DNA from: Leptolyngbya sp. O-77
GTDB taxonomy: Bacteria; Cyanobacteriota; Cyanobacteriia; Elainellales; Elainellaceae
Length of the DNA stretch: 64,000 nucleotides
NCBI RefSeq assembly: GCF_001548395.1
Contig: NZ_AP017367.1
Coordinates: 2,517,001-2,581,000 of the forward strand
Reading direction: 5' to 3'
How positions within the stretch are numbered: the stretch's first letter is position 1; each line of letters starts with the position of its first letter. The translations under genes were made by a program, and so were the position numbers. The notes beneath the pieces are model-generated. The model saw only the letters and a list, made by a program, of their open reading frames with translations, was not told the origin of the DNA and did no database searches. Positions 33,014 through 42,246 of this stretch are shown here, in pieces.

Positions 33014-35785
33014 CTACCCACTCGCCGCCAGAGCCGCTGCGACCCGATGACCAGGACGGCTAGTTGCTCCCCGCTCCTGACCTGGGCGAAAGGGCAGGGT
33101 ATCAGCCAGCACGGGATGAAAGACTTGCTCTGTCTGCGAGTAGCGCCACGCCACCCGACCTGGGTCGCGGGTGCGGCTCCACTGGGCAAAAGTTGACTGT
33201 CGCTTGCGGCGAGAAAGAGTTTGAGGGGAAACCCCTAGCCGCGCTGCCAGATCTTTTTGGATCAGGGACTCTAGGGTGTCCGCAGGTTGAGGAACTTGGA
33301 CAGAAGGCGCGATCGCCCCCAGGGGTCTAGCCTGAACGGCTCGGTTGTCGGAGCTTGCCTGCGGGTTTGCAGGAGTGCAGGATGCAGCAGCAGGGCGATC
33401 GCGCTCTGCATCCTCCGCGTCATCCAGCGGTTCTGCTGCGGCAGCCGACGACCGGATCGACCTGATCGCCGAGGATCTGGCGGGCGGCTGGAGCCAGTCA
33501 GGCAGCCCCGTCGGCCCCAGCAGCGGGCGCAAACCGTTCAGCTCCGCCAGAATTGCAGAGCCGTTGTTAATCAAAATTGCCAGGACTGGATTGATGACCA
33601 GGAACACCCCCGCCAGCACAGCGCCTACGTTAGGCAAAATGACCAGGGCAATGTTCTGGTTCACAATGTCCATTGCCTGCTGAGCGATCGCAATGGCAGT
33701 TTCCAGCTGAGTCAGGTTATCCTCCATCAGCACCACATCTGCTGTCTCTCGCGCAATGCCACTAGCTCCCGCAAAAGAAATCGAAACATCAGCGTAGGCT
33801 AGCGCAGCAGAGTCGTTGATGTCGTCGCCGCAGAAGGCGACGGTCTTGCCGCTGTCGTGGAGCGCTTTGACCACCTCCACCTTGCGCTCCGGAAACGATT
33901 CGGCGTAGACCCGCTCGGGGGGAATGCCCAGGCTGTGGGACACTGCCCGCACCACTCGCGCCTCGTCACCGCTCAGCACATACACCTCGATGCCCTGAGC
34001 GTGGAGCGCCTGAACTACAGCCGAACTCTCCGCCCGAATCGGGTCACTATAGAGAATGACCCCTGCCAAAGTATTCTCCAGTGCTACATACACCAACGAG
34101 TGGGGGCCGTCCTCAAGATTGGGGTAGCGGTGGTGCAACTCGTCCAGGTCGATGCCTCGATGAACCATGAGTCGGCGGCTGCCCACCCAAACTTGCCGCC
34201 CTCGAATCTGGGCCTCAACGCCCAACCCCACGTGATATTCCCATTCGTCGCAAGGCTGTAGAGACACTCCTTGCTCCTTCGCCTGACGGATAATTGCTTC
34301 GGCTACAGGGTGGGTGAGTCCCTGCTCAGCGCTGGCCGCTAAGCTCAACACCTCACGACTCGATAGTTCCGGTAGCAGAACATGAATCTCAGTGACTCTG
34401 GCTCGCCCTTCTGTCAGAGTGCCTGTTTTGTCAAAGACGATGGCATCGACTTCTGCCAACTGCTCGATTGTTCGACCCGTGCGAATTAGCACGCCATTGC
34501 GGGCCCCATAGGTCAGGGCTGAGAGGATCGTGGTGGGTACCGAAATCCGAATGCCTGTGCCCACATCCAGGGTCAAAATCGAAATAGCTCGGCTCACGTC
34601 ACCGCTGACCGTGCCCACTATTGCTGAGGCCAGCAAGGTTGGCAGCACAAGCTGGTTAGCTACCTTGGTCGCAAAGTTAGATGCCCGCGTATCGTACACC
34701 GGGGCCTCTTTCATCAGGCTGGCAATCACTCCAGCCCGCGTCTCTACGCCGATGCGCTCTGCCTGGATACACAGATGCCCATCCACCAAAATCGTCGATG
34801 CAAAGACATCTTCCCCAGGGGCGCGGGCAATAGGGATAGATTCGCCTGTGAGCTTGCACTGATCTACTAAGCCAGAGCCGCGTAGCACCGTGCCATCAAC
34901 TGGAATTTGGTCGCCAGGGTAGACCACGACGCGATCGCCCACCACCACCTGGTCGATTGGGAGTTTCACTTCCTGTCCGTCCCGCTCAACGAGGGTCTCC
35001 GTACCCAGACAACTAAGCAGATCGAGGGAGGCCCGTTCACTGCTGCGAGCAGTGATATCACGAATAGCCTCGCCCCCCTCCACCATGCCCAGCATCAGCG
35101 CTGGCGCAAAAAAGTTGCCTTCCAGCGTGTGCAGGGTAATCGCCAGCGCATCCAGCAGGTCGATAGCCAGCTCACCATGCTTGAAGAGGGCAGTTATGGC
35201 GCGATCGTAGACTGGGCGCGTCGCTGCCAAGATAATGCCGCCCACCACCAGCCCAGGCAAGGGCACGCCCACCATGGCCCCAAACCCCAGCAGCAACCCC
35301 GCTGCTGGCAAACCCAGACGAGCCAATAAGTCTACGCTCTGCGGTTCCGATGCCGGAGCTTTTCTGAGTGCCTGGGGATCTTCTAAATCGACTAAATCGA
35401 CCTGATGCGCCTGCTGAATTGCCCTGAAGAGGTGGCGCTCTGTCTCCAACTGCTCGGCCCGGTCGATTCCCCTGACATACTCTACAATCAACGACTGGGC
35501 CAAAGGTTGACAGCGAACTGACTCCACACCCTCAAGGCGCTTGACCAGGTAACACAGCACCTGACCATAGTCTTCATCCACCTTCAACCGAGGAATGCGT
35601 ACCCTAATCCGATGAGCCGTGCGGTGCACTACCTCATAGTGAATCAGGGGATTGATCTGGAATCCCGAAGCCGTATCCTCTTCGGGGCCAATGTCTACCT
35701 TTCGACAGTCCTCAGAACTAGGGATAACCGCAACGGAGCCTTTGATTTCGCAGGGCAAATGCCCCGATCTACTGCCAAAACCCAT
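33014..35785 (-). CDS. P1B-like metal-transporting P-type ATPase with C-terminal helix-turn-helix-like domain
   Basis: 923 residues from ATG 35785; a TTG at 35806 adds seven. Residues ~45-105 hold an arginine-rich HMA-like domain lacking Cys (YEVVHRTAHRIRVRIPRLKV). The A domain has LTGESIP, the P domain an intact VFDKTGTLTEG with Asp452, then SGDEARVV and GDDINDSAALAYAD. The membrane motif is LDVGTGIRISVPTT rather than CPx. I recall R-rich N-termini of this sort in P1B-6 ATPases of ferrosome (fez) clusters. After the last membrane pair come ~130 residues ending in LIQKDLAARLGVSPQTLSRR and FAQWSRTRDPGRVAWRY, an HTH-like cytosolic domain shared with the HMA-like neighbour. Cargo cannot be read directly. 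Confidence 0.85.
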   Translation of the reverse strand: MGFGSRSGHLPCEIKGSVAVIPSSEDCRKVDIGPEEDTASGFQINPLIHYEVVHRTAHRIRVRIPRLKVDEDYGQVLCYLVKRLEGVESVRCQPLAQSLIVEYVRGIDRAEQLETERHLFRAIQQAHQVDLVDLEDPQALRKAPASEPQSVDLLARLGLPAAGLLLGFGAMVGVPLPGLVVGGIILAATRPVYDRAITALFKHGELAIDLLDALAITLHTLEGNFFAPALMLGMVEGGEAIRDITARSSERASLDLLSCLGTETLVERDGQEVKLPIDQVVVGDRVVVYPGDQIPVDGTVLRGSGLVDQCKLTGESIPIARAPGEDVFASTILVDGHLCIQAERIGVETRAGVIASLMKEAPVYDTRASNFATKVANQLVLPTLLASAIVGTVSGDVSRAISILTLDVGTGIRISVPTTILSALTYGARNGVLIRTGRTIEQLAEVDAIVFDKTGTLTEGRARVTEIHVLLPELSSREVLSLAASAEQGLTHPVAEAIIRQAKEQGVSLQPCDEWEYHVGLGVEAQIRGRQVWVGSRRLMVHRGIDLDELHHRYPNLEDGPHSLVYVALENTLAGVILYSDPIRAESSAVVQALHAQGIEVYVLSGDEARVVRAVSHSLGIPPERVYAESFPERKVEVVKALHDSGKTVAFCGDDINDSAALAYADVSISFAGASGIARETADVVLMEDNLTQLETAIAIAQQAMDIVNQNIALVILPNVGAVLAGVFLVINPVLAILINNGSAILAELNGLRPLLGPTGLPDWLQPPARSSAIRSIRSSAAAAEPLDDAEDAERDRPAAASCTPANPQASSDNRAVQARPLGAIAPSVQVPQPADTLESLIQKDLAARLGVSPQTLSRRKRQSTFAQWSRTRDPGRVAWRYSQTEQVFHPVLADTLPFRPGQERGATSRPGHRVAAALAASG

Positions 35786-35847
35786 CGTTACCCTTTCGGT
35801 GAGCAATTTTCTAGTCCAAAAAGCACATAGAATTCGGACGAAGCTAG

Positions 35848-36198
35848 CTATTCTGCCTCGACATTGATTGAGCGAGGCGTAAAGGCTTCAGATTCTTCCT
35901 GGGCACGCTTCAGGTCTCTGGCTTCGCGTGCTTCTGCCAGCAAATCGTTAAAGGACTCCTGAGCTTCCGCAATCCCTGATTGCACATTGTCCACTAGGTC
36001 AATTCCCCAGACTAAGGCATCCTTGGTGGCTTGACGGGCTGAGGTCTTCACAGAGTCGCCAAACTTGCTGAGTCGTTCATCCTCTTTTAAAGCATCGCCC
36101 AAGACATCTACGAGTGGAGCCAGCAAAATCGCCCCCGCGCCGATCGCAATAGCCGTCACGGGTTCAAGACCGAGGAGCAACGATTCAAGTTCAAACAT
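35848..36198 (-). CDS. DUF5132-like membrane-associated protein
   Basis: 116 residues. After LESLLLGLEP a hydrophobic glycine-rich segment (AIAIGAGAILLAPLVDVLG) is followed by a long charged amphipathic helix (ALVWGIDLVDNVQSGIAEAQ). This matches small DUF5132-type proteins, which look like gas-vesicle-accessory or membrane-shaping helices but have no proven role. It is the first gene of the minus-strand cluster, 62 bases before the ATPase start, so cotranscription is likely. Confidence 0.6.
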   Translation of the reverse strand: MFELESLLLGLEPVTAIAIGAGAILLAPLVDVLGDALKEDERLSKFGDSVKTSARQATKDALVWGIDLVDNVQSGIAEAQESFNDLLAEAREARDLKRAQEESEAFTPRSINVEAE

Positions 36199-36406
36199 GG
36201 CAACAAAAGAAGGTAAATTTCGACTACAGAGACTCTTGCGAACTATCGGTCAGCTATTTGCAAATCGACTTCTTGAGCCAATTACGGCAATTTATGCATA
36301 GCTTACACAATCCTCTTCTGGTTGCAAGTCTTGCACTTGACATTCTCAGCTATAAAAGGTGCATTCCTTCCGAAATAATTTGCTAGTGACCAGGAGCCAT
36401 TGACCC

Positions 36407-37417
36407 TTGAGTAAGCCATTTGTGCCCTTGATTCGCATTCTGCGAGATTCGGATTTGCGGGCGACCGTAGTGCGGAGCCTGCCGCTGTTCTATCGGGAAG
36501 GCGCAAATCCAGAGCTTGATCGCCCTCTGCATGTGCGGGCAGGCTCTAGCTTGAGTTGGTTTGGCGATCGCCTAGCGCTGGTGCAGGATGATGCCAACTT
36601 TCTAGTGCTGATTGACCCCCAGAGTTTTGCGGTCGAAGCCATTCCACTGTCGCCTGGGGAAGGGGGGCTGCGCCAGTTTGACGATCAGCGCGGCAATAAA
36701 CGGTTCAAGCTAGATCTGGAAGCCTGCACCACGGTTCCCACACCGGATGGAGAAATCTTCCTGGCGTTTGGATCAGGCTCAACAGCCCGACGAGAACAGA
36801 TCTTGATGGTGCCTGGGTCAGATCCCGATCGGTTTACGCTGCAACCTGCGGGGGCGCTTTATGCTCATCTGCGAGACTGCACCGCGTTTTCTGGGAGTGA
36901 GCTAAATCTGGAGGGTGCAGTTTTTCAGGCAGATTACATTCGGCTATTCAACCGGGGCAACGGCGCACCCCAAAATACGCTGCAAGATACGCGGCTGCCC
37001 GTTAATGCAACGGGTGATTTGGAGTGGGACGCGCTTGCATCTTATCTGGAGACTCCGGAGCATTGCCAGCTGCCTGCGTTGCAAAATATCTGCCAGTATG
37101 ATTTGGGTCAGCTAGACGGGCTGGCGCTGACGTTTACGGATGCCACCGTTACGCCGAGGGGTATCTTATTTTCAGCCACCGCCGAAGACTCGCCCGATGC
37201 TACCCGCGATGGCGTGGTCAGCGGTTCGGCAATCGGGATTTTGGGCGATCGCCCCCGCTGGGTTGAACTCCGCACGCCCGATGGAGCCTTGTTTTTAGGT
37301 AAGGTAGAAGGACTTTGCCCAATGCCAGATACCCATCGGCTATGGGTTGTTGTGGATGCTGATGATCCGACGTGGCCCTGTGAACTGTGCCAGGTTGAAC
37401 TGGAGGGCGACTGGTAG
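36407..37417 (+). CDS. DUF6929-like hypothetical protein
   Basis: 336 residues from a TTG at 36407. Repeated beta-strand-like blocks are visible (RLALVQDDANFLVLIDP, EIFLAFGSGSTARREQIL, GILFSATAEDSPDA, RLWVVVDADDP), suggesting a beta-propeller. There is no signal peptide. The pattern agrees with the DUF6929 family as I remember it. It is divergent from the metal cluster with ~200 bases between, so regulation could be shared; function unknown. Confidence 0.6.
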   Translation: MSKPFVPLIRILRDSDLRATVVRSLPLFYREGANPELDRPLHVRAGSSLSWFGDRLALVQDDANFLVLIDPQSFAVEAIPLSPGEGGLRQFDDQRGNKRFKLDLEACTTVPTPDGEIFLAFGSGSTARREQILMVPGSDPDRFTLQPAGALYAHLRDCTAFSGSELNLEGAVFQADYIRLFNRGNGAPQNTLQDTRLPVNATGDLEWDALASYLETPEHCQLPALQNICQYDLGQLDGLALTFTDATVTPRGILFSATAEDSPDATRDGVVSGSAIGILGDRPRWVELRTPDGALFLGKVEGLCPMPDTHRLWVVVDADDPTWPCELCQVELEGDW

Positions 37418-37474
37418 ACGGGCGAGCTTTCCTGACTTGAATTGCCTGTATTTCTTATTTTAGCCGTTGCACAC

Positions 37475-38851
37475 CTAACCTGGTATTGCCTCAATGTGGC
37501 CCGACTGCACGGCTTCCACCAGCTTTTGGTAGTCCTGTTCTACCTGGTAGGCATAGGCCACAGCAAAATCCGTCACTGCTTGATCAAAGGCATTGCTTTC
37601 GCCCAGGTAGCCGCTAATCATGGCCGGATCTCCGGTGCGGGCATGGGCCCGGGCCAGGGCAGCGCCACAGATCTCGGCATAGTCTTCCAGGCTGCGGGCC
37701 GACATGCCCTTGAGCTTGATGGCGGTTTTCATATCTTTCAGTTGTCGGAAGTAAAAATCATGTCCTTCGACGTTTGTCGTCCAGCCGAGGAAGAGATCGC
37801 TGGCCGCCTGCATTAGCCGCTGCCCGCTGACGATGCGCTGTCCTTCGTGGGGATAGGGACTCTTGCCTGCGTAGGGTTCCAGCACCGAGGGACGGGCTTC
37901 TTTGTATTGCAGCAGCAGCGGATCGTCATTGTCATCTAGCAGCAGCGCCACGCCGCAATGCGTCCCCACGCTGCCCACGCCCACCACTTTTAGGGCTACA
38001 TCGACCAGACGATAGCGATCGAGTAGGAACTGGCGATCGACCTGAAGCGTATCTCGGTATTGCTCAAACAAAAGGCTGATTTGCTCAAAATATTCGGCTT
38101 GATGGGGCAGGTGATAAATCAGCGGCGGATTGTCGATAAAACGGCGCTGTCCGTCCACAACTTCGGTCAACTGCACAACCGCCCGATCCAGGGTACGGTT
38201 AAAAGCCCGGGTGGTCATTTTTTCCCAATGTCTGCGGGTAGCCTCGTCGGGCGCGTGTTTGATCAGCACCTTGGCATCCAGACGGGCGTACCACACGTCC
38301 AGGGTTCGCATCTGGCTAAAATGGGCGATCGCCAATCGATAGGCTTGAACGGCTGCCAGCGCTGCTTCCGAACTGTCCTGATCTGACAATTGCAAGTCTC
38401 GACCAGCCAAAATAAAGCTGGTGGTCAGCCGTTTGACATCCCATTCCCACGGAGCCATCAGGGTTTCATCAAAATCATTCACGTCAAAGATCAGGTTGCG
38501 TTCGGGGGTGGCAAATCCGCCAAAGTTCAGCAAGTGGCAATCGCCGCAGGCCTGCACCGGAATGCCCGTGGTCGGCGTAGTGGCTAGATCTGCCGCCATG
38601 ATGATGGCGCTGCCGCGCATGAAGGTAAACGGAGACTGCATCATCCGCCAATGGCGAATGGGAATCAAATTGGGGATGCGCTGCTGGTTGGATTTTGCCA
38701 GCAATTCCAGCGGGTCAGGGCGATCGCCCTGCGGATGCCAGTCTCGATGGGCAGAGCGCGGCACAGTTTGGCGCAGGGACTTTCCAGCAGCCTGGCGATC
38801 GCCTCGCGATTTGGGCGTGCCGTCGCTATGCAGAGAAGCAGGATCATCCAT
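37475..38851 (-). CDS. DUF2252 family protein
   Basis: 458 residues, near the usual length. The kinase-like family motifs are present: MQSPFTFMRGSAIIMAADL, QACGDCHLLNFGGFATPE, VFDVNDFDET (as IFDVNDFDETL), and WDVKRLTTSFILAGR; later VVGVGSVGTHCGVALLL and LLQYKEARPSVLEPY. DUF2252 proteins resemble aminoglycoside-phosphotransferase folds; the biochemical activity is unknown. It converges on the DUF6929-like gene. Confidence 0.88.
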   Translation of the reverse strand: MDDPASLHSDGTPKSRGDRQAAGKSLRQTVPRSAHRDWHPQGDRPDPLELLAKSNQQRIPNLIPIRHWRMMQSPFTFMRGSAIIMAADLATTPTTGIPVQACGDCHLLNFGGFATPERNLIFDVNDFDETLMAPWEWDVKRLTTSFILAGRDLQLSDQDSSEAALAAVQAYRLAIAHFSQMRTLDVWYARLDAKVLIKHAPDEATRRHWEKMTTRAFNRTLDRAVVQLTEVVDGQRRFIDNPPLIYHLPHQAEYFEQISLLFEQYRDTLQVDRQFLLDRYRLVDVALKVVGVGSVGTHCGVALLLDDNDDPLLLQYKEARPSVLEPYAGKSPYPHEGQRIVSGQRLMQAASDLFLGWTTNVEGHDFYFRQLKDMKTAIKLKGMSARSLEDYAEICGAALARAHARTGDPAMISGYLGESNAFDQAVTDFAVAYAYQVEQDYQKLVEAVQSGHIEAIPG

Positions 38852-39038
38852 AACGCAAACGCAAAAGAATGGGGCACTGCCCTTATGCTAATTAAAGTTC
38901 TGTAATACGGATAGCCTGCTCCCAAACAGGTGTAGATTCGCGCAGCGAGGGGCGATCGCCCTCCAGCCCATGAGCGCGGTTGAGAAACTGAGCAGTTCAC
39001 GCCTGAGCAGTCCACTGACGAGATGAGGGGCATAGAGC

Positions 39039-39740
39039 ATGACCTGGACAGAGTTTGTCGTTCGGCTAGCCATTGCGTTTCTACTCGGTTCGGCGCTGGG
39101 GCTAGAGCGCCAGTGGCGGCAACGCATGGCCGGGCTGCGAACCAATACCCTCGTGGCCACCGGAGCGGCGCTGTTTGTGATGCTGTCTGTGCTAACGCCG
39201 GGAGATTCCAGCCCCACTCGCGTTGCGGCTCAGGTCGTGTCTGGGATTGGCTTTTTGGGGGGCGGCGTGATTTTGCGGGAGGGCCTGACGGTGCGCGGGC
39301 TGAACACGGCGGCGACGCTTTGGTGTGCGGCGGCAATTGGCTCCCTGTCGGGCGCGGGACTCTTGCCTCATGCAGCGATGGGCACGGCTGCGGTGCTAGT
39401 AGCCAACTTGTTGCTGCGTCCTCTGGGATATCGCATCAATCAGCAGCCCCTTAAAGGGACAGAACTGGAACTGTGCTATCGCTGTGAGGTGGTCTGCCGC
39501 GCTCAGGACGAAGCCCATGTGCGGGCGCTGCTGCTCCAGGCAGTCGCTAGTGGAAAACTGCGGTTGCGATCGCTCTACAGCGAAGATCTGGAAGATAAGC
39601 CCGATCGCGTCAGTATCGAAGCCGAACTCGTGACGCAAGAACGCAACGATGCGTTTATAGAACAAGTCGTCAGCCGCCTGAGCTTGGAGCCGGGGGTAAT
39701 TGCCACTCGCTGGCGCATTATTGAACAGGAGTTTGGCTAA
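39039..39740 (+). CDS. MgtC/SapB family membrane protein
   Basis: 233 residues. Four to five membrane segments fill residues 1-130, with family motifs GSALGLERQWRQRMAGLRTN, GIGFLGGGVILREG and VRGLNTAATLWCAAAIG. The C-terminal ~90 residues form an ACT-like cytoplasmic domain. Bacterial MgtC proteins act in adaptation to low Mg2+ and in pathogens inhibit ATP synthase; in cyanobacteria the role is untested. It lies 9 kb from mgtE, so a direct link is not implied. Confidence 0.9.
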   Translation: MTWTEFVVRLAIAFLLGSALGLERQWRQRMAGLRTNTLVATGAALFVMLSVLTPGDSSPTRVAAQVVSGIGFLGGGVILREGLTVRGLNTAATLWCAAAIGSLSGAGLLPHAAMGTAAVLVANLLLRPLGYRINQQPLKGTELELCYRCEVVCRAQDEAHVRALLLQAVASGKLRLRSLYSEDLEDKPDRVSIEAELVTQERNDAFIEQVVSRLSLEPGVIATRWRIIEQEFG

Positions 39741-39832
39741 CTGAGTCAGAATCGGGTTTAGAGAAGATTAGCCAACGATTAGCCAAAATCTAAAACCTAA
39801 AATCCCAAAAATCCTGAATCCAAAAATCCTGG

Positions 39833-40426
39833 CTATCGTTTCCGTCGCCAGAGCCAGACCCCCAGGGCGATCGCCAGCCCGACCAGAACTAGCTTGGACA
39901 CCGGGCCGAGATATTGTTCAACCTGGGCGTAGTTGTCCCCCAGCAGAAACCCGACGTAGGTCAGCAGCAGCGTCCAGATCAGCGTCCCCGCAGTGGAATA
40001 GAGCAGGAAGGGGAGAAAGCTCATGCGGCCCAGACCCGCTGGCAGGGAAATCAGCGTCCGCACGCCCGGAACCAGCCGCCCAAAAAACACCGCCCGCTTG
40101 CCATATCGGTTAAACCAGGCGATCGCCCTTTGGATATCTTGCCCGGAAATCGCCAGCCACTTGCCGTAGCGATCGGCCAGCTGCATCAGCCGCCGTTCGC
40201 TGACGAGTTGCCCAATCTCATACCACAGCACAGCGCCCAGCACCGTCCCCACCATCCCCGCCGCCACTGCGGGCACAAACTGCATCTTGCCCTGCGCCAC
40301 GGTAAACCCCGCCAGCGGCATGATTAGCTCCGACGGAATCGGCGGAAACATGTTTTCCAGAAACATCAGCAGCCCAATGCCCCAATAGCCGAGCGCCTCC
40401 ATTGTCCGCGCCACCCACTCTGCCAT
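39833..40426 (-). CDS. DedA-family membrane protein
   Basis: 197 residues from ATG 40426. The frame is open further upstream to 40594, but those 56 residues are arginine-rich, lack family similarity and are best ignored. Family hallmarks: FLENMFPPIPSELIMPLAG, GTVLGAVLWYEIG and FFGRLVPGVRTLISLPAGLG. DedA/SNARE-associated proteins are half-transporters, several of which flip or recycle lipid carriers such as undecaprenyl phosphate. The gene ends in a basic tail. Confidence 0.92.
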   Translation of the reverse strand: MAEWVARTMEALGYWGIGLLMFLENMFPPIPSELIMPLAGFTVAQGKMQFVPAVAAGMVGTVLGAVLWYEIGQLVSERRLMQLADRYGKWLAISGQDIQRAIAWFNRYGKRAVFFGRLVPGVRTLISLPAGLGRMSFLPFLLYSTAGTLIWTLLLTYVGFLLGDNYAQVEQYLGPVSKLVLVGLAIALGVWLWRRKR

Positions 40427-40482
40427 TCCCGCCTCCAAATTCCTGTGCTGATTTCTAAGACTTGACCTAGATGAAGGGGGGA

Positions 40483-41352
40483 CTAAAGTGGAACCCGCAC
40501 AGGCAGATACCGATCCAGAAACTCGCGGATCGCCTGACCGTAGCCGTCGCCATCCACATCGCCAATGGCGTGGCCGCCCGTGGGCGAGATCCACAGCATT
40601 TTGGGCGATCGCGTCGCGGCATAGAGCGCTTCGCTCATGTCGGCGGGCACTTGGGCATCCTGTGCGCCGTGAGCATACAAAACAGGCACTTGCAGATGGG
40701 GCACTTTGCCGATCGAGTCAAACCGCTGGGTCAAGATCAGGTCAATGGGCAAAAAGCCGAAGGGCGTGGTGCGATAGGCCATGTCGCGGATCGAGGTGAA
40801 GGAGCTTTCCACAATCAGCCCGGCCGCACGGGGCTGGCGCACGCCCAGATCAATGGCGATCGCCCCACCCAGAGAATGCCCGTAGATTAGGATTTCCTCT
40901 GGCGCAATGCCGCGCTCTTCCGTGAGGTAGCGCCAGGCCGCGTCGGCATCTTGATAGACCGCCGCCTCGCTGGGAAACGCCCCCTCGCTCTGCCCATAGC
41001 CGCGATAGTCGAACAGGAACACCGACAGCCCCAATCGCTGCCAGCGCACGGCATAGTCCGCATTTGCGCCAATGTTTAGCCCGTTGCCGTGGAGGTAGAG
41101 CATCACGCCCCGCTGCGGCTGGCCCGGCGGCACGGGAATCCACCAGCCGTGAATTCGCTCGGCGCGATCGCCCTGCTGCACCGACAGCCACACATCCTCA
41201 TAGGCAGCTCCAAAATCGGCGGGCGTTTGGGTAATCGTCGGCGATGGAAAGAAAATCATCTGCTGCTGGCGACTGGCCACCCACAGGGCGATCGCCCCAT
41301 AGACAGCGGCCGCGGCGGCCACCAGACCCGAAAGATTAAACAGAAAGCGCAT
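40483..41352 (-). CDS. Alpha/beta hydrolase (BEM46/FrsA-like), membrane-anchored
   Basis: 289 residues with an N-terminal hydrophobic segment (LSGLVAAAAAVYGAIALWV). The nucleophile elbow is IYGHSLGGAIAIDLG near residue 155, the acid YAHGAQDAQVP near 229, and the His in SPTGGHAIGD near 258, a complete Ser-Asp-His triad. The oxyanion motif MLYLHGNGLNIG lies near 85. Substrate unknown; esterase or thioesterase activity is likely. Confidence 0.9.
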   Translation of the reverse strand: MRFLFNLSGLVAAAAAVYGAIALWVASRQQQMIFFPSPTITQTPADFGAAYEDVWLSVQQGDRAERIHGWWIPVPPGQPQRGVMLYLHGNGLNIGANADYAVRWQRLGLSVFLFDYRGYGQSEGAFPSEAAVYQDADAAWRYLTEERGIAPEEILIYGHSLGGAIAIDLGVRQPRAAGLIVESSFTSIRDMAYRTTPFGFLPIDLILTQRFDSIGKVPHLQVPVLYAHGAQDAQVPADMSEALYAATRSPKMLWISPTGGHAIGDVDGDGYGQAIREFLDRYLPVRVPL

Positions 41353-41456
41353 CTAAATGATTCATACGCAAGAGGTCACTCTCCCTAAGATACAGGGCAA
41401 AAACGGGAATCAGGGGGCTTGATTCGGTTTGCGGTGGGACTGATTTCAACGGGCTT

Positions 41457-41509
41457 AAATTCTTACGTCCAAATTCTTATGTCCAAATTCTTATGTCCAA
41501 ATTCTTACG
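41457..41509. repeat. 14-bp tandem repeat, 3.8 copies
   Basis: The unit AAATTCTTAYGTCC occurs at 41457, 41471 and 41485, with a partial copy to 41509. It lies in the divergent region between the hydrolase and the next plus-strand gene, about 140 bases before that gene's start. The period is a multiple of seven, like the other short repeats here. Confidence 0.85.
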
Positions 41510-41646
41510 GCTTTCTAAAGGTTGTTTGGCGGGCGTTATGGTGGAAAATTTTAATCTGTAGACGAATATATCCAGGTAACGTGCAAGCTGCACCTGGGTA
41601 CGCCTGCATCTCCAGCTAAATCCCTTTCCCCCACCAGGAGTTCCCC

Positions 41647-42159
41647 ATGACACCCGACGATTTTCAGAGCAATCCGCAGTCTCGCATTTCCTCATCCTCT
41701 GCAGGGCTGGCGGGCGCATCGCTTTCGTCTGTCAGTCGCAAGTCTGTGTCGCCGCTGACTAGGCGGGTCGCTCGCAGCAGTTCAGACGACACCTTTGCCA
41801 CGGCCCGCAGCCTGGGAACCTATACGGGCGGCCGGCTAAACCTCAGACGGCGCGACAGCTTGAGCGGTCAAGATCGGATCGACATCTTCTCGCTGACCGT
41901 GCCCAACGGCGTGTCGTTGCCTGCTGCGGCTTTCCGATTCAGCATTCAAAAGGGCAGAGTGCGCTACACGCTCCTAGGCAGCGTCCCCAGCTTTGGTATT
42001 CCGCCCCAGGCGAGATTTACCCAGGTGCTAAAAGGCCAAGGGCAGATTAACACCGACGGCGTTTCCAATACCTTTGGTGCACCTGTGGTGGTCTATTTTC
42101 AATTTGAGCGATTGGGCAAAAAGCCGACGAAGTATAACTTCCGCGTGACTTCCAGCTAA
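41647..42159 (+). CDS. Hypothetical protein with a pre-peptidase C-terminal (PPC)-like domain
   Basis: 170 residues. A Ser-rich N-terminal ~50 residues is followed by a beta-rich domain: DTFATARSLGTYTG, LSGQDRIDIFSLTVPNG and VVVYFQFERLGKKPTKYNF. The opening D-x-x-x-x-A-x-x-L-G-x-x-x-G and the D-x-x-D-I-F-S-L-T-V are typical of PPC domains, which are attached to secreted enzymes. No clear signal peptide is present. An AGGAG ribosome binding site lies just before the ATG. Confidence 0.6.
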   Translation: MTPDDFQSNPQSRISSSSAGLAGASLSSVSRKSVSPLTRRVARSSSDDTFATARSLGTYTGGRLNLRRRDSLSGQDRIDIFSLTVPNGVSLPAAAFRFSIQKGRVRYTLLGSVPSFGIPPQARFTQVLKGQGQINTDGVSNTFGAPVVVYFQFERLGKKPTKYNFRVTSS

Positions 42160-42246
42160 AGGGGTTTGGAGTTTGGATTGGGGATTTTGGCTTGAGTTCC
42201 ATTTCCTAAATCCATCCAAAATCGACAATCGACAATCTAAAACCGC

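Noticed and set aside
40427..40594. 56-residue N-terminal extension of the DedA protein
   Set aside because: The extension is Arg-rich, unlike any DedA N-terminus, and the ATG at 40426 opens directly onto the family pattern.
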